The notes beneath the pieces are model-generated. The model had not been told where the DNA came from and made no database searches. It worked only from the letters and a program-made list of their open reading frames with translations. The translations under genes and the position numbers were made by a program. This document shows, piece after piece, positions 1 to 11,945 of a stretch of 64,000 nucleotides of DNA. Location of the stretch: positions 72,469,884 through 72,533,883 of the forward strand of contig CM043944.1 in the NCBI GenBank assembly GCA_014529385.2. Reading direction: 5' to 3'. This DNA comes from Adiantum capillus-veneris. Its lineage: Eukaryota > Streptophyta > Polypodiopsida > Polypodiales > Pteridaceae. Numbering within the stretch: position 1 is the first letter of the stretch; the number at the start of each line of letters is the position of its first letter.

Positions 1-360
1 GGTAAAAAACAAACCAAGAGCACCCAAAACTCAGATCTCAAATATCCGAGCTCGGCGCTCAAGCAAAAGAGATAAACCCATGCTCTCCCTCTCTCTCTAT
101 TTCTTCCCCACAGACAGAGACACGCACACACACACACACACACACACGAGGAGAGGAAGGAGAACCAGGTATGCTCCTTCCCTCTCCTCTCTCTCATGTT
201 CCCTTCCTCTCTTTCTCTCTCTCTCAAACACACACACACACACACACACACACATTGTGTCTTTGCGAAAGAGAGAGAGAGAGAGAGAGAGTACACACAT
301 GCATAAACAAAAAACCCATACACACACACATGCATCAACAAAGAATGCATACAGACACAC

Positions 361-397
<37 letters not shown>

Positions 398-502
398 ATA
401 AAACAAAGAGAAAGAGAAAGAGGGAGAGAGAAAGAGAGAGAAAAAAAAAACAAGGAGAGCGAGAGGGGGAGAATATGAAAAGAGAGAGGTAAAGGAAGAA
501 AA

Positions 503-544
<42 letters not shown>

Positions 545-866
545 AAGTAAAAAAATATGAAATGGAATGTTATATTAAGATTTAGGGTTAGATTAGATTT
601 AAAATTACAATTAAAATTAGGTTAGATTAAGATCTAAGATTAAGTTAGATTACATTTAACTTATATTTAAGGTAAAATTATCTTAGACCTAAGCTTAGGT
701 TAAGATTTATATTAGATTTAAGATTAGGTTGGATTTAGGTTAATGTTGAGTTTAAGATTACGTTAGATTTAGATCTACGTTAGATTTAAAATTAGGAGAA
801 GATTTAAGATTAGCTAGGTTTGATTGAAGCTAGATTACATTTAGGTTTAGGATTTGAGATTAAAGG
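1..866 (+). mobile_element. CACTA transposon, left-end fragment cut by the window edge
   Basis: The first 60 bases align with the sub-terminal zone of the complete CACTA copies (around 3109-3190 and 34546-34630): GGTAAAAAA, then ACTCAGATCTCA, then CTCAAGCAAA. A CT/CA/GA microsatellite leader follows (about 80-545), then an AT-rich tract built from TTAGATTTA-like words. Homology to a second, inverted copy (17712-18370) stops exactly at 866 after GGATTTGAGATT, so this is a breakpoint and the next base belongs to other DNA. The terminal CACTACAAGAGG lies outside the window. No transposase gene is present in the fragment. The long Ser/Leu or Arg/Glu open frames here are microsatellite translations, not genes. 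Confidence 0.75.
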
Positions 867-1629
867 CATTCTGCACGACAAAGGAGGATTCTTACAGGGA
901 ATATGGGTTAAGTCTTGAGGGGAAAGATGTTTGGAAGTTGACAGATGCAGATGTGCCCATATCCGACTGGATGAAAGTTTTCACGTGTCTTCCAGTGAAG
1001 GAGAAAAAAGTGCCGATAAAAAGAGCAAGGCCGGATCACTACAAGTCACTCTACCAGCTCTACAAGCAGGTGTACCAATCCAAACCACCAAACTATCTGC
1101 TGGGAGTCAAGTTTGCGCGCGGATATGTTTATTTCGTATGCACAGGTCCGGTAAAGTGGGTTGAGTTTGCATCTGAGGTGGTGAAGAATGTGACCAATGA
1201 AGGTCACTTAGATAGGAAAAGAGAACAATGGAAGTTAGAGACTTCCCAAGTATGCACAGGAACCCCAAGTGGTTCTGCCATCTTCTTAGTAAATGCCCCA
1301 TCCGGAAGTACCTCAGTTGGAAGTGGACTTTTTGCGACCACTCAGTCAGTGTTGAAGTATCCACTTCCTTGCAAGAACTTCTTGTTGAGATTAGAAAATC
1401 TCATGACAATATATCAGCCAAGTGTTAGAAGGCTAAGGATTTAGTGATCAAATCTGTTGCTGATGTGCACCGTTGCGAGGGTGCCCTTGACACCATCCAA
1501 ATGCACTTCCCTGACGATGCCAATGTACCAATAGGCTTGCTTGACAGCCTCTAAGAAAAATTTGACCAAGCAAAAGCCACCCTAAAGCAGGCACAGGTAT
1601 GCTTTTAACTCCATCTTATTGTAGTATAA

Positions 1630-2005
1630 TATGCAAAGTACCATACGGTATGATTTTTCATACCGGTAGGATTATATCATATTCGGTAAGGGTAGATGAC
1701 AATACCGGTAGGATTATACCCTAACGGTATGATTACATCCTATCGGTATGATAACATCCTACTAGTATGGTTACATCCGACCGGTATGGTTAGATCCAAC
1801 TGGTATGATAAAATCTAACCGGTTTGATGTTATGCTTCCGGTATAATGTTATCCTACCGGTATGATGTTATACTATCCAGTATAATAACATTATACCGGT
1901 GGGATAACATCATACCGGCAGGATGTAATCATACCGGTATGATAACATCATTATATCGATTTTCAAGCATTCATACCGATTTCATACCTATTTGACATTG
2001 TCTGA
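1630..2005. repeat. Degenerate ACCGGTATGAT interspersed-tandem array in an intron
   Basis: About 370 bases between two exon-like blocks consist of loosely repeated units of 20-25 bp, each with ACCGGTATGAT or its complement ATCATACCGGT followed by AACATC, TACATCC or similar. Units occur in both orientations, so the array can fold. The same core word recurs at 11120-11945 and, as AACCGGTATGTT, at 14200-15300. Confidence 0.7.
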
Positions 2006-2157
2006 TAACAGAGGTCTCTTGCCTGCAGGAAGAATTATCCAAATGCTTGTACCGTGAGAAAACCTTTGGTCTCTATGTCACGCTTGTGACAGACATGATT
2101 AGTCAACCAATGCTACCTGAAACCATAGTCTTACCTGCATGAGTTTCAGCTCCTGGA

Positions 2158-2394
2158 CATAGTGTTGTGTCATTGATGTGTGCAATGCTTTGGTGTAAAA
2201 ATTCATGATCACAATCTCTCAAGCCATGTTGTTCTATTGCCTTGTTCACATGCATACCATGCATTCTGCTATGCTCACTTGGATGAGAAAGGAAAGTGCA
2301 TGCTTAAGGATTGCCCTGGAGTTATTTCTGCAGAAGACCAATACCTTCTAAAGAAGAAGCTAGTTGAACCATGCCCAAAAACAGGTGAGAAAAT
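2158..2394 (+). pseudogene. RING-like zinc-finger exon
   Basis: In the frame starting at 2180 the product reads CFGVKIHDHNL, then LLPCSHAYHAFCYAHL, then KCMLKDCPGVIS. The spacing of Cys and His (C, CxHxxHxxC, H, C, C) resembles RING and related treble-clef fingers of E3 ligases, but the first CxxC pair is degenerate (CFGV), and upstream codons in this exon contain stops in the other frames. It follows an AG acceptor at 2028 and ends at a GTGAG donor at 2395. A ubiquitin-ligase role is only an inference from the finger shape. Confidence 0.4.
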
Positions 2395-2411
2395 TGTTTC
2401 AATGGGTAATC

Positions 2412-2483
2412 AAGTGGTTGATTTTTGTCTTCTTTGATGTTTTTTCAGGTGGTTGATTTTTTTCTTCTCTGATGTTTTTTCAA
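2412..2483 (+). repeat. 36-bp tandem duplication at an intron acceptor
   Basis: Two adjacent copies (2412-2447 and 2448-2483) begin GTGGTTGATTTTT and end GATGTTTTTTCA. The first copy ends in CAG, the second in CAAAG, so a polypyrimidine tract and acceptor have been duplicated and the second altered, which may shift acceptor choice for the exon starting near 2485. Confidence 0.6.
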
Positions 2484-3034
2484 AGTCAAGCTGCTTTAGA
2501 ACTACTGCCGGTAAAGACACAGGGAACGATGCAATGACGCCTGCATACAAGACACCTGTGGAGGTATTGCTTGATGAAAATGTCCCTGGTAATGCTGAGA
2601 AACCTGTTTCGGAAACAACAGAAGAAGAACAAAACTTTGAGGTAAAGGAGCAGAGTACGACTGGTGCTGAAGGGAAAACCCAGAATGAGGAAGACGATGT
2701 GTTGCTAGACACTGGCATGTGGGTGACAAGATCCAAGACCCCGAGAAAACGAGGCCAACATGGCAAGAGTAAGTTTTTTCATTGATTATGGCTCTAATAA
2801 GTGATATTTTGCTGCACAGCTTTCTAAAGCTGATGGTAGTGTAGATGTCAGGCTGGAGGGAAGTCCCGAGGAGACCCTTGCTCAGCATATAAGAAAGGCA
2901 AAAAGAAAAAAAATCGAGAAGATTGGAGATGAGAAGCCTGAAATGGAGCAAAAAAGCAAGGAAGAGGAAGAGATCCAGGGGCATCCAGAAGAGGAGATGG
3001 ACATAGAAGACACTAAGGAGATGTAGAATACCGG

Positions 3035-3110
3035 CACTACAAGAGGCTCTTCACATTAGCGACGCTCACACAGCGACGCTTATAGCGACGCTCATAGCGA
3101 CGCCAGCTGG
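3035..3110 (+). repeat. CACTA copy 1 left TIR and sub-terminal AGCGACGC repeats
   Basis: The TIR CACTACAAGAGG is followed by five AGCGACGC words within 65 bases. In the En/Spm family such sub-terminal repeats are binding sites for the element's own TnpA-type protein; that role is inferred here. Confidence 0.75.
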
Positions 3111-3225
3111 GGTAAAAAAAATAACCGAGCGCGCCCAAAAACTCAGATCTCAGATCTGAGTTTTTCGACGCCCTCAAGCAAAGAGCAGGTAACGCTCTCC
3201 CTCACTCTCTCTCTCTCTCTTTTTC

Positions 3226-3263
<38 letters not shown>

Positions 3264-3383
3264 AGAGGAAGGAGAGACAGGTATGCTCCTTCCCTCTCCT
3301 CATTCTCATGTTCCCTTCCTCTCTTTCTCTCTCCCTCGCTCTCTCTCTCACACACACACACATACACACACACATATAGTGTT

Positions 3384-3421
<38 letters not shown>

Positions 3422-3989
3422 CAAAAACGCACACACATACATAAACAAAGAATGCACACACACATTGAGAGAGAAAAAGAGAGAGAGAGCATGCATAAAC
3501 AGAAAACGCACGCATTGAGAGAGGAAAAGAGAGAGAGAACATGCATAAACAAAAAACGCACACATTGAGAGAGGAAAAGAGAAAGAAAACATGCATACGA
3601 TCCAAAAAAACGCACACACATTGAGAGAGAAAGAAAGAGAAACTAAGGGAGCGTCGTAGGAAACTAATTAAAATTAAAAGACCTAAAGATCTAGCCGACG
3701 AGGAGTTGAACTGAAGACCTATTATTCAAGAGAGAAATGGCATAATCAATCTATCATACTTGGCATGGGTGATAGAAAGGTTATACCATTTATCTCTTTT
3801 TATTGGCACACACATCCACACACGCGCACACACACAGGAAGAAGAGAGTTATAACGTCGTAGGAAACTATTTTAAAAGACGTTAAAGATTAGGTTATATG
3901 TAGACTTACATTAAATTAGATTTAGGTTTATTTTTAACTAGATTTACATTTATTTAAGCTAGATTTAGATTTATGTTATATTAGATTAG

Positions 3990-4190
3990 ATGCGGGTCTC
4001 CATAGACTGCGATGCCTGCATGAAGCGGGTGAAGAAAGCCCTCAATGGAATATAGGGTATTGCTGCCTTCACTCATAGTGGGCTCCGTCGATCCAAAAGT
4101 ACTGGTGAAATGTCTTCAGAAGATAGGGAAGAAGGTGGATCTTCAGGGCGGCAAGAGTCACTACATCCCCGACACAATGACCATCTAGAC
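3990..4190 (+). pseudogene. Captured heavy-metal-associated (HMA/HIPP) gene fragment in CACTA copy 1
   Basis: From 3990 the frame reads MRVSIDCDACMKRVKKALNG and then meets TAG. In another frame the sequence continues VGSVDPKVLVKCLQKIGKK followed by VDLQGG. Together these are the N- and C-terminal parts of one HMA domain (CxxC metal-binding loop, then the VDPxxxVxxLxKxGK strand and helix) as in heavy-metal-associated isoprenylated plant proteins. The middle is deleted and the frame shifted, so no functional protein is made. The same fragment with the same TAG lies in the other two copies (33112-33300, 35434-35635), so the capture predates their amplification. It runs in the same direction as the transposase gene and lies in its leader. 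Confidence 0.7.
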
Positions 4191-4572
4191 AACCTCTAGT
4201 CATTAGACTTACGTTAAATTAGATTTAGCTTTATTTTTAGTTAGATTTACGTTTATTTAGATTTACGCTTATTTACGTTAGATCGAGTCCACGCAAGAAT
4301 TACTTACGGTTTAGGGTTTAGAGTTAGACGAACAGTGAAAAGATCTACTGTGAAAAGATGTTAAGATGAAGTGAAGTGCTACAGCTAGAGAAGAGGCAAA
4401 GGGATTTTGTCCACTACATGCAGTATCATGTAGACGTGGGTGTCTAGATTTCTTGTACCCACAAATATAGGTATTGACCAATAAAGACGAGATTATAACC
4501 CGGTGGTTCTGATCTCCGTGCACCTCTAGACCGAGGTGTGCGGGGATTGGACATGACTAGAGAATGTGAGGT

Positions 4573-4616
<44 letters not shown>

Positions 4617-4678
4617 GACGAAGAATGCCAATAGAATATTAAATTTGTTGTCTAGGTTATAAGTTTTTTATCCTCATT

Positions 4679-7550
4679 ATGAGTAGCGACGAGGATGTGG
4701 GACCGTCCAACCGAAACACCTATCTCTCAACGAGGGTCTTATGTCCTTGTAATCAATGCAAGCATGCTGTGCGACGGACAAGACGTGTTTCTTTGCAGCA
4801 CGTTCGTGAATTTGGCGAGTTCGATCCATCTATTATAGATCGAGTTGTTGCCAATTATAACTCGTCGGACTCTGACGCTGGCCAACAAGCAGCAATCTTG
4901 CAACCCAATAGACGTGTTCGCAGGCGCTTTGGTCAAGCAGCATATGTGAGGCCACAAGATGTAGCCTCTGACAGCTCGGGGGATGATCATGCAGAGCACA
5001 TTCCCAACGAGGCAATGTTTGAGCCCGAGATTGATGAAATGATCGAGACGATCATGGATTCAGAAAGGCTTATCTATGATGATATGAAAAGTGAAGCCGA
5101 TACATCATTGTATAATGGAGCACGTATGTCTAGATTGAAAGCACTCCTGGTTCTTCTCAACATGCAGGCAAAGTTTGGATGGAGTGACACTAGCGTCACA
5201 GCGCTTTTCAGGTGATCTATTACAATTAGTTTACTTTAATAGAACTCATGGTGTATAATGATCTGATAGATTTTTACACGACTGTATCATATTTTTATGT
5301 TGTGTAGATTGCTGAAAGAGCACATTCTACCAGCTGACAATGTGATGCCAGATTCCCGAGATGAAGCAAGAAAGATTTTGCGAAACTTGGGATGGATTAC
5401 AATTCTATCCACGCTTGTCCTAATGACTGCATTCTTTTCAGAGGGGAATACACAGACATGGAGAAGTGTCTGAAATGTGATTCCGAAAGATATCGAGTAG
5501 ATCTCCACGGGACAAAAATTCCACAAAAGGTTTTGCGACATTTTCCTTTGCTTCCTCGCATCAAGCATTTCTTCGAATGTAAGTCCATGGCCGCCCTAGC
5601 ATCATGGCATGAGGAGAATAAATCTTCGGATGGTGTGCTACGAATTCCTGCAGATTGCGCAGCCTGGAAACATATAGATGGAACATGGTCGGATTTTGCC
5701 AGGGAAGCTCGAAATTTGCGCTTAGGCCTGGCTATGGATGGCGTAAATCCATTTGGTCAAAGATCAACATCTTACAGTGTATGGCCCGTTGTCATCGTCA
5801 ACTACAACATTCCCCCGTGGTTGACTACGAAGAAGGGGCACCTATGGCTAAGCTTGATTGTGCCAGGGCGATATAAAGTGGGGAATATGGATGTGTATCT
5901 TCGTCCACTATTGGAAGAGCTACAACAATTGTGGATTGGCATAGAGGTGGTGGATATGAGCCGACACACAGGACGACGGAATGCTTTGATCAGAGGTATT
6001 CTAATGTGGACCATGCATGACTATCCCGGGCTAACAGAATGCTCAGGTGATCTATTGACACTCCTCTCTCAGACACTGTAAATCTGGTTTTTCCCCATAG
6101 TTGATCTATTATCATGTGTATACATGCAGGGCTTCAAACAAGCGGATACAGAGCATGTGTCACATGTGGACCTAGACTGAATGCACGTAGGGCACCCTCA
6201 CTGAAGAAGCAAATCTACGAAGGTCATCAAGCGTATCTTCCGGAGAATCATGTGTTACGCGACGGCACGTCCGGAGGGTAGCATGGCAGAAGGTTGGTTG
6301 GTATCAGAGTCCCTAGTGTACATTGGAGAGTGGTTAGACGGATTTGATAAATCCCGGGACACGCTATGGCGAACCATAGATGATGAGTGCATATCTGGGA
6401 TTGTCATGTGCAATCTCGGTGTTGAGAAGAAGATGACGGAAGATCTAGAGGCTAAAATCAACCGATTTTGCATGCTTCACAATCCAGTGATGCAAAAGTG
6501 GATTTCACAATATGAGGATGCAAAGCAAGAGCGACAAAGGGCACGAATCGAGTGGAGACGGGGAAGACGACCACCGATGCACTATCCAGCGGTTCTGGAG
6601 AGCCTACCAACCTTCATGAGCTTAAGATGGTTGCACAACCAATTGAAAAGCGCACAACAATGCGGTGACGAAGTGACTGAAGAAGAGTGGGAGTACTCTC
6701 GGGGTTGCGCGACCAAGGTAAGTTTGCAATGTACGACTAGCAAGTGACTTTATTTATAAACGTTTGAACGGCCACTCATAATCTTTGTTCGTTGTAGTAT
6801 AAGTCATACACAGCAGCATGGTGTAAAGGTCGACATTTTAGGGTGGAACGAATCGACAAAAAGCGTTTTACTCAAGATTGTGGAATCATGGCAAAATTTG
6901 AACAGTCTAGTCGACGACGTTCCTCTGATGCAGATCCCGTGGTGGCGGAACTCACTTACTTCGGCACGCTGCAAGAGATTTTGAGGATCGATTACAGAGG
7001 ATTTTTTGTCGACTTGTTCGACGTGCAATGGTTCAAGATAATCATGGAGGGTCGAAACGCTACTGTGCGTAGAGGAGAGTCTGGTTTTCTTGAGGTGGAT
7101 TCTACTAAGAAATGGACTGACCTAAGAGACACTTTCGTACTACCCGAGCATTGTGAACAAGTAAGTATATAAATAGTTAACATCCCCCTTTTACAAGTTA
7201 TGTGCTTGAAAGCTCTCATGTAAGTTATGTGGCTCTGGCAGGTAGTATTTCATCCTACAAAGTCTACATCAAACTGGTGGTACGTCATAGAGTTAGCCCC
7301 TCGTAGTGCAAGGACGTATGAAGGCTACCATGTGCCAATCACAACGACATCAACGGAGGAGATCAGAGAAGATGCTCAATCAGAAGCCGCTGCGGTGGTG
7401 CCAGACGAGCATCAAGATGCTACTGCTCTATATGGGGTGCATGCAGAGGAGCTACAAAATGAAACAGAGGATATGTGTTTAAACGGAGAGCTCTATATAG
7501 ATATAGGAAGTTATGCTGAGTTATGCGAGGATGAGAGAGAGATCTCTTAA
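4679..7550 (+). pseudogene. TNP2-like CACTA transposase, copy 1, deleted and frameshifted
   Basis: The start ATG 4679 begins MSSDEDVGPSNRNTYL, and the CPCNQCKHAVRR motif of the transposase-associated domain follows. Exon 1 is 4679-5211 (CAG|GTGATC). Exon 2, 5308-6046, carries the TNP2 core: LGLAMDGVNPFGQR, HLWLSLIVPG, MDVYLRPLLEEL and LMWTMHDYPGLTEC. Exon 2 has lost one G of a GGGG run near 5388 relative to copies 2 and 3, shifting the frame. At 6266 a deletion with GGC microhomology joins exon 3 to exon 4, removing the second half of the catalytic region and most of DUF4218. Exon 5 (6798-7160) and exon 6 (7242-7550) hold the DUF4216-like tail. The intact family protein would bind element ends and catalyse excision; this copy cannot. 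Confidence 0.88.
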
Positions 7551-7754
7551 AGCCACAAATATTGTATTTGAACAATTTTGCTCACATCTTTTGATTGAAA
7601 ATTCTGAGTTTTCGACTTGCCTCTTCTACCACTCGATTCATTGCGTCATTGTATTTATATGCGTCATTACGTCATTGTATTTAATGGTCTTTGCGTCATT
7701 GTCTACTCTATTCATTCAATATTAAGTTTAAATATTCGTGTGTTTAATGCAGGT

Positions 7755-9069
7755 ATGGATGATGAGGAGTTTCTTTCTTCTTTGTCACCGCAGCAGAGAC
7801 AGTGGTACGTGGAGCGTCATCGTTCTGGCGCATCATCGCGCGTTCCTACACCATCCGCATCTCCCTCTCTTTCGGAGCATTCGGCGCGCTCCGAAGCTTC
7901 GGCGTCGACGAGACGAGCGTCACACTCTTCTAGACACCGGTGCTCTAGTGGTGGCGGTGGCGGTTGTTGTGGGGATTCCGCCACCGATGCCTCCACACCG
8001 CCTCGTGTTCGACGAGGCTCTTTACCCTCCCCTTCTTTGCCCGCCCCCACACCAGCCACAGCATCGCCGTCTACGCCAGGTTTTGCACGGCTGACTGTTC
8101 CTAGAAGCTACACACCTCTACCTACTCCGCCAGGAGCCACCCCACTCGACACTCCTCGCTTCGGGGCCCAGACGCCGGTGGAGACACCTGAGGTCCGTAC
8201 CCCCATCGACACGCCGCTAGAGACCCCTGCCGGGACACCCAGGTTCACGCGTCACCGGCCAGAGGGCTTGCCTTACTCCGTCGACATCAGCGGCGGCATC
8301 ATCATGGATGATGACGGCAAGAAGGTGATCTCGCGCATGCGTGGTCTTTGCTCTCAGCTGTTTAGACACTATATACTAAACAAATGGAGTGAAGTACCAA
8401 GTGATTTAAAAAACAGAGTCATCAGCATACTTCATGATGAGTTTCCCGTTCCAACACGGGATCAGCGCTTCAATGAAGACCTGATGAAGATTCGAATGCG
8501 CGAATACTGCAAACACAAGCGTTCCGAAGTGCAAAAAGCAATCAAGAATGGGTGGAATAGGCCAGATTGGCTGGCCAAAGAAGATTGGAAGAATGCGAAG
8601 AAAGCAGCGCGCGAGAATCCCGACAAGTGGAAGCAACAAAAGGATGCAGCCAGAGCGCGAGTAGAGGCAGGGAGCTCGCACCACTTGGGGAGCGGTGGAT
8701 GGGCATCATTTGAGGCCGATTTTGTAAGTCTTTTCACATTGCTCTTTATGCATGTTCGATAGTTTAGGGTTTATGAGTTTTTTAGTTCTAACATAATGAA
8801 ATCTTTGTATGTTTTGACAGTGGTCGATGACAGGACGTGATCCCACACCGTACGAGCGCGAGTACGCAGGCAGGAAGGGCTTAAACGCCCTGATGGACAT
8901 TCTCAGTTCTCACAGCGGCATGGTTAGTATTAGGGTTTACTCTTTTTTATTTTTTGTATTGTTTTATAAATGTCGTTATATGTTTATACTTACTGAAAAC
9001 TGTCTTATTGTCTTTTTTTTGCAGAATCCGACAGATACGCCGCTTGGACGCGATGAGACGTCTGATTAG
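7755..9069 (+). CDS. CACTA second gene (En/Spm-type plant transposase protein), copy 1
   Basis: Three exons join in phase: 7755-8723, 8821-8922 and 9025-9069, giving 371 residues. Introns start GTAAGT and GTTAGT and end GACAG and TTTGCAG. I chose ATG 7755 because it directly follows a TTTAATGCAG acceptor; the frame is open further upstream but in likely untranslated DNA. The protein starts MDDEEFLSSLSPQQRQWY, then a Ser/Pro/Thr-rich linker with repeated TP motifs (residues about 25-190), then a basic helical region (NKWSEVP, RFNEDLMKIRMREYC, WNRPDWLAKEDWKNAKK) resembling the Ptta/En/Spm plant transposase domain. In related elements the partner of TNP2 binds sub-terminal repeats; that function is inferred. 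No stop or frameshift is visible. Confidence 0.8.
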
Positions 9070-9429
9070 ACGACGTCAGTTTAGCCGTAGCTAGATAGCA
9101 TTAGTTTAGGGTTTCTCATAGCTTATGTATCATGAGACGGATTTTATACGTCTTTTTGAACCATGTATATTATTACATTTGTCACCGCAATTCCTTTTGC
9201 CAATCAATTCTTTATGCCTATGATGTTGTACAATTGTCATTATTACATTTGCCAATCAATTCAGTTTGTCTATGATGTGTACAATTGTCAATTTTGCAAA
9301 CAATGCGTCTTGTGGGTGACTATTTTGGGTCTATTATTTACCTTTGCACTTTTTTTAAAAAGTGAATCAAGTACAATATGGTTGATGGGTGGCAGGCATT
9401 CAATGCCCTGCCACCAAAAAAATATTCTC

Positions 9430-9716
9430 TCAGGCGTCGCTATATGCGTCGCTATTTATGGCTCTGTAGCGTCGCTATATGCGTCGCTATACTCTTCTGT
9501 GAGAGCGTCGCTATAAGCGTCGCTATAGGCGTCGCTATAAGCGTCGCTATATAGCGACGTCTATAGCGACGCCTATAGCGACGCATATAGCGACGCATAT
9601 AGCGACGCTCTCGTAGCGACGCTTTTAGCGACGCTTATAGCGACGCCGGGGGTTATAAAAACCCAGTGTATTTCCGTCGCTAAGAGCGTCACAAGAGCAC
9701 ATAACCTCTTGTAGTG
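9430..9716. repeat. CACTA copy 1 right sub-terminal hairpin array and TIR
   Basis: A run of GCGTCGCTAT words (about 9434-9550) is followed directly by the complementary ATAGCGACGC words (about 9550-9645), so the end can form a long stem. It continues through AAAACCCAGTG and closes with CCTCTTGTAGTG. The symmetry suggests a multi-site binding platform for the element's own protein (inferred). Confidence 0.8.
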
Positions 9717-9952
9717 CGGCACAAGTTCTGACCCTAAACCCAGAGCCTGCAAAAGATTTTAGTTTGCCCCCCCTATGTTTCTTTTTATGTAACCACTTCT
9801 GAAATTAATATAACTTTCTTTCCCATTCGACGTCTCTTTCATCTTGTGCCTAATTTTTGAACATTGTGTGTTTTTATTGTATGATTTCAATCTATAGATA
9901 TGTCCTAATTGCATATTTAAATTTGAGTCTTGTGTAATTTTTCATCTGCAGA

Positions 9953-10807
9953 TATGTTTTCAGTTGAAGAATGGCGCCTTGCAGATAGGTTCAGAGCTGA
10001 CAAGTAGAATTGTAGGGCTGACATTCGTGCAATATGGAAGTGTGTGTTGTCTCTTGCAGTGCTCGTGTTTCCTCTATGGTATAGACTAATTAAAAGAATC
10101 CCACTGATATGGCCAAGGCCACCACCTCCGTTGAGCGTCCAGCGTAGGGTTCTCATTTTGGACCTTAATGGATTGCTCAAGAAATTTGATGGAAAATATG
10201 GTGAAGAATTGCCCCACTGGCCAGAAATGCAGTATGTTGTTGAAGGGGATACACAGTTTTGGGTAAGGCCCGATGCAGAAGTGCTTCTGAATTTTTTTTC
10301 AGACGGTTCGAAGTGTGGATATGGATCTGCTGCGAGTTTGAGAAGCTCAAACGCACGCTAGCGACAGTGTTCCCTGACCACCACAAAAGATTCAATAGAG
10401 TGGTAAGTCAGGCGCAGTGCACAAGGGCCCCTTTTAAATTGGGCGCGACAGATAAACCGGTGCTCCACAAGAATCTCAAAAATTTTCCTGACCTACCACC
10501 TGACACACTTATCTTTGATGATTCTGGATATAAGGTAATGTTTAATCCATTGGGTTCATTTCTTGTTTTTCCCAAGCTAGAAAAGCAGTATAAAGAAGTG
10601 CGCACCTGTTTTCTGTCAACCACTGCCATAAACTGGCTGGCACACTGGTTGTACTCTAAGGACAGAATTGAGTATACAAAGAGGACTGTAATTTGTGCAT
10701 ACGGACAACCTGACGACACCTATGTGCATCGTTTTTATTGGAAATGGTGGATTGACTTTTTCAAGAAGAAAGGAACAGATTTTTTATATAAAAAGAAAGC
10801 TTCATAA
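9953..10807 (+). pseudogene. FCP1/NIF-domain (HAD phosphatase-like, DLNGLL type) protein, frameshifted
   Basis: After an acceptor (CATCTGCAG, 9944-9952) an open stretch encodes a hydrophobic segment (LSLAVLVFPLWYR) and then RRVLILDLNGLLKKF, the first motif of FCP1/NIF domains. The DLNGLL form, rather than DLDET, is known from a plant subfamily. The domain continues in another frame from about 10300: RRFEVWIWICCEFEKL, then QAQCT, KPVLHKNLKN, and LIFDDSGYKVMFNP, the last motif of the domain. The switch occurs in a run of eight T at 10292-10299 and looks like loss of one T. A TAG also precedes the hydrophobic segment. Classic members dephosphorylate the RNA polymerase II tail; here the catalytic second Asp is replaced by Asn, so activity is doubtful even in an intact copy. 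Confidence 0.65.
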
Positions 10808-10979
10808 AGTCTATGAAGTGGGCGACTTTTGTCGATGTATTTTTTTCATCGATGGATGTAAATGGAGAATTACTCAGCCTTCTTGTCAATCAATGTAACA
10901 GAATTCATGTATAATACATTTACAAGCAAGTTGCACAAAAATACGTTGTATTCTATATTTGAAGTATCTTGCAAATTAA

Positions 10980-11945
<966 letters not shown>

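Larger units (their letters stand above)
867..3026 (+). pseudogene. Decayed four-exon gene with RING-like finger and acidic/lysine-rich tail
   Basis: Exon-like blocks are 867-1596 (ends CAG|GTATGC), 2029-2394 (after TTGCCTGCAG, ends ACAG|GTGAG), about 2485-2768 (ends AAGA|GTAAG) and 2820-3026 (after TGCTGCACAG, stop TAG 3024-3026). The first block reads in one frame as far as about 1300, then continues in another frame through two stops (TAG near 1422, TAA near 1552), so it is broken. The second block has stops but keeps a Cys/His cluster. The last two encode a Glu/Lys-rich tail with MDIEDTKEM at its end. I do not recognise the overall family. Introns contain ACCGGTATGAT repeats. CACTA copy 1 sits 8 bp after the final stop. 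The first bases of any open frame starting at 854 come from the neighbouring transposon fragment. Confidence 0.55.
3035..9716 (+). mobile_element. CACTA (En/Spm) transposon, copy 1, complete ends, internal deletion
   Basis: The element begins CACTACAAGAGG and ends CCTCTTGTAGTG (perfect 12-bp terminal inverted repeats) and is flanked by the 3-bp target duplication CGG (3032-3034 and 9717-9719), as expected for CACTA elements. In order it holds a sub-terminal AGCGACGC array, a CT/CA microsatellite leader, a captured HMA fragment, a TNP2-like gene (4679-7550), an En/Spm-type second gene (7755-9069) and a right-end hairpin array. Compared with the copies at 27211-34345 and 34387-41741 it lacks about 0.86 kb of the TNP2-like gene at 6266 and the left-end hairpin. 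It sits just after the stop codon of the decayed gene at 867-3026. It is unlikely to be autonomous. Confidence 0.93.

Noticed and set aside
80-478. Open frames of 100-160 residues rich in Ser/Leu, Arg/Glu, Thr/His or Cys/Val
   Set aside because: They are translations of CT, GA and CA microsatellites on both strands (also at 3143-3621, 10862-11670, 18074-18620, 19435-20555 and 33674-35066) with no domain content.
3699-3790. tRNA-like stretch in the CACTA leader with a GTTCAACTC B-box match on the minus strand
   Set aside because: No A box at the right spacing and no cloverleaf; present in all three CACTA copies as ordinary leader.
7817-8094. Alternative-frame open frames inside the CACTA second gene (118 and 80 residues)
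   Set aside because: They overlap the well-supported reading frame and arise from the GC-rich Ser/Pro region; the same shadows occur in copies 2 and 3.
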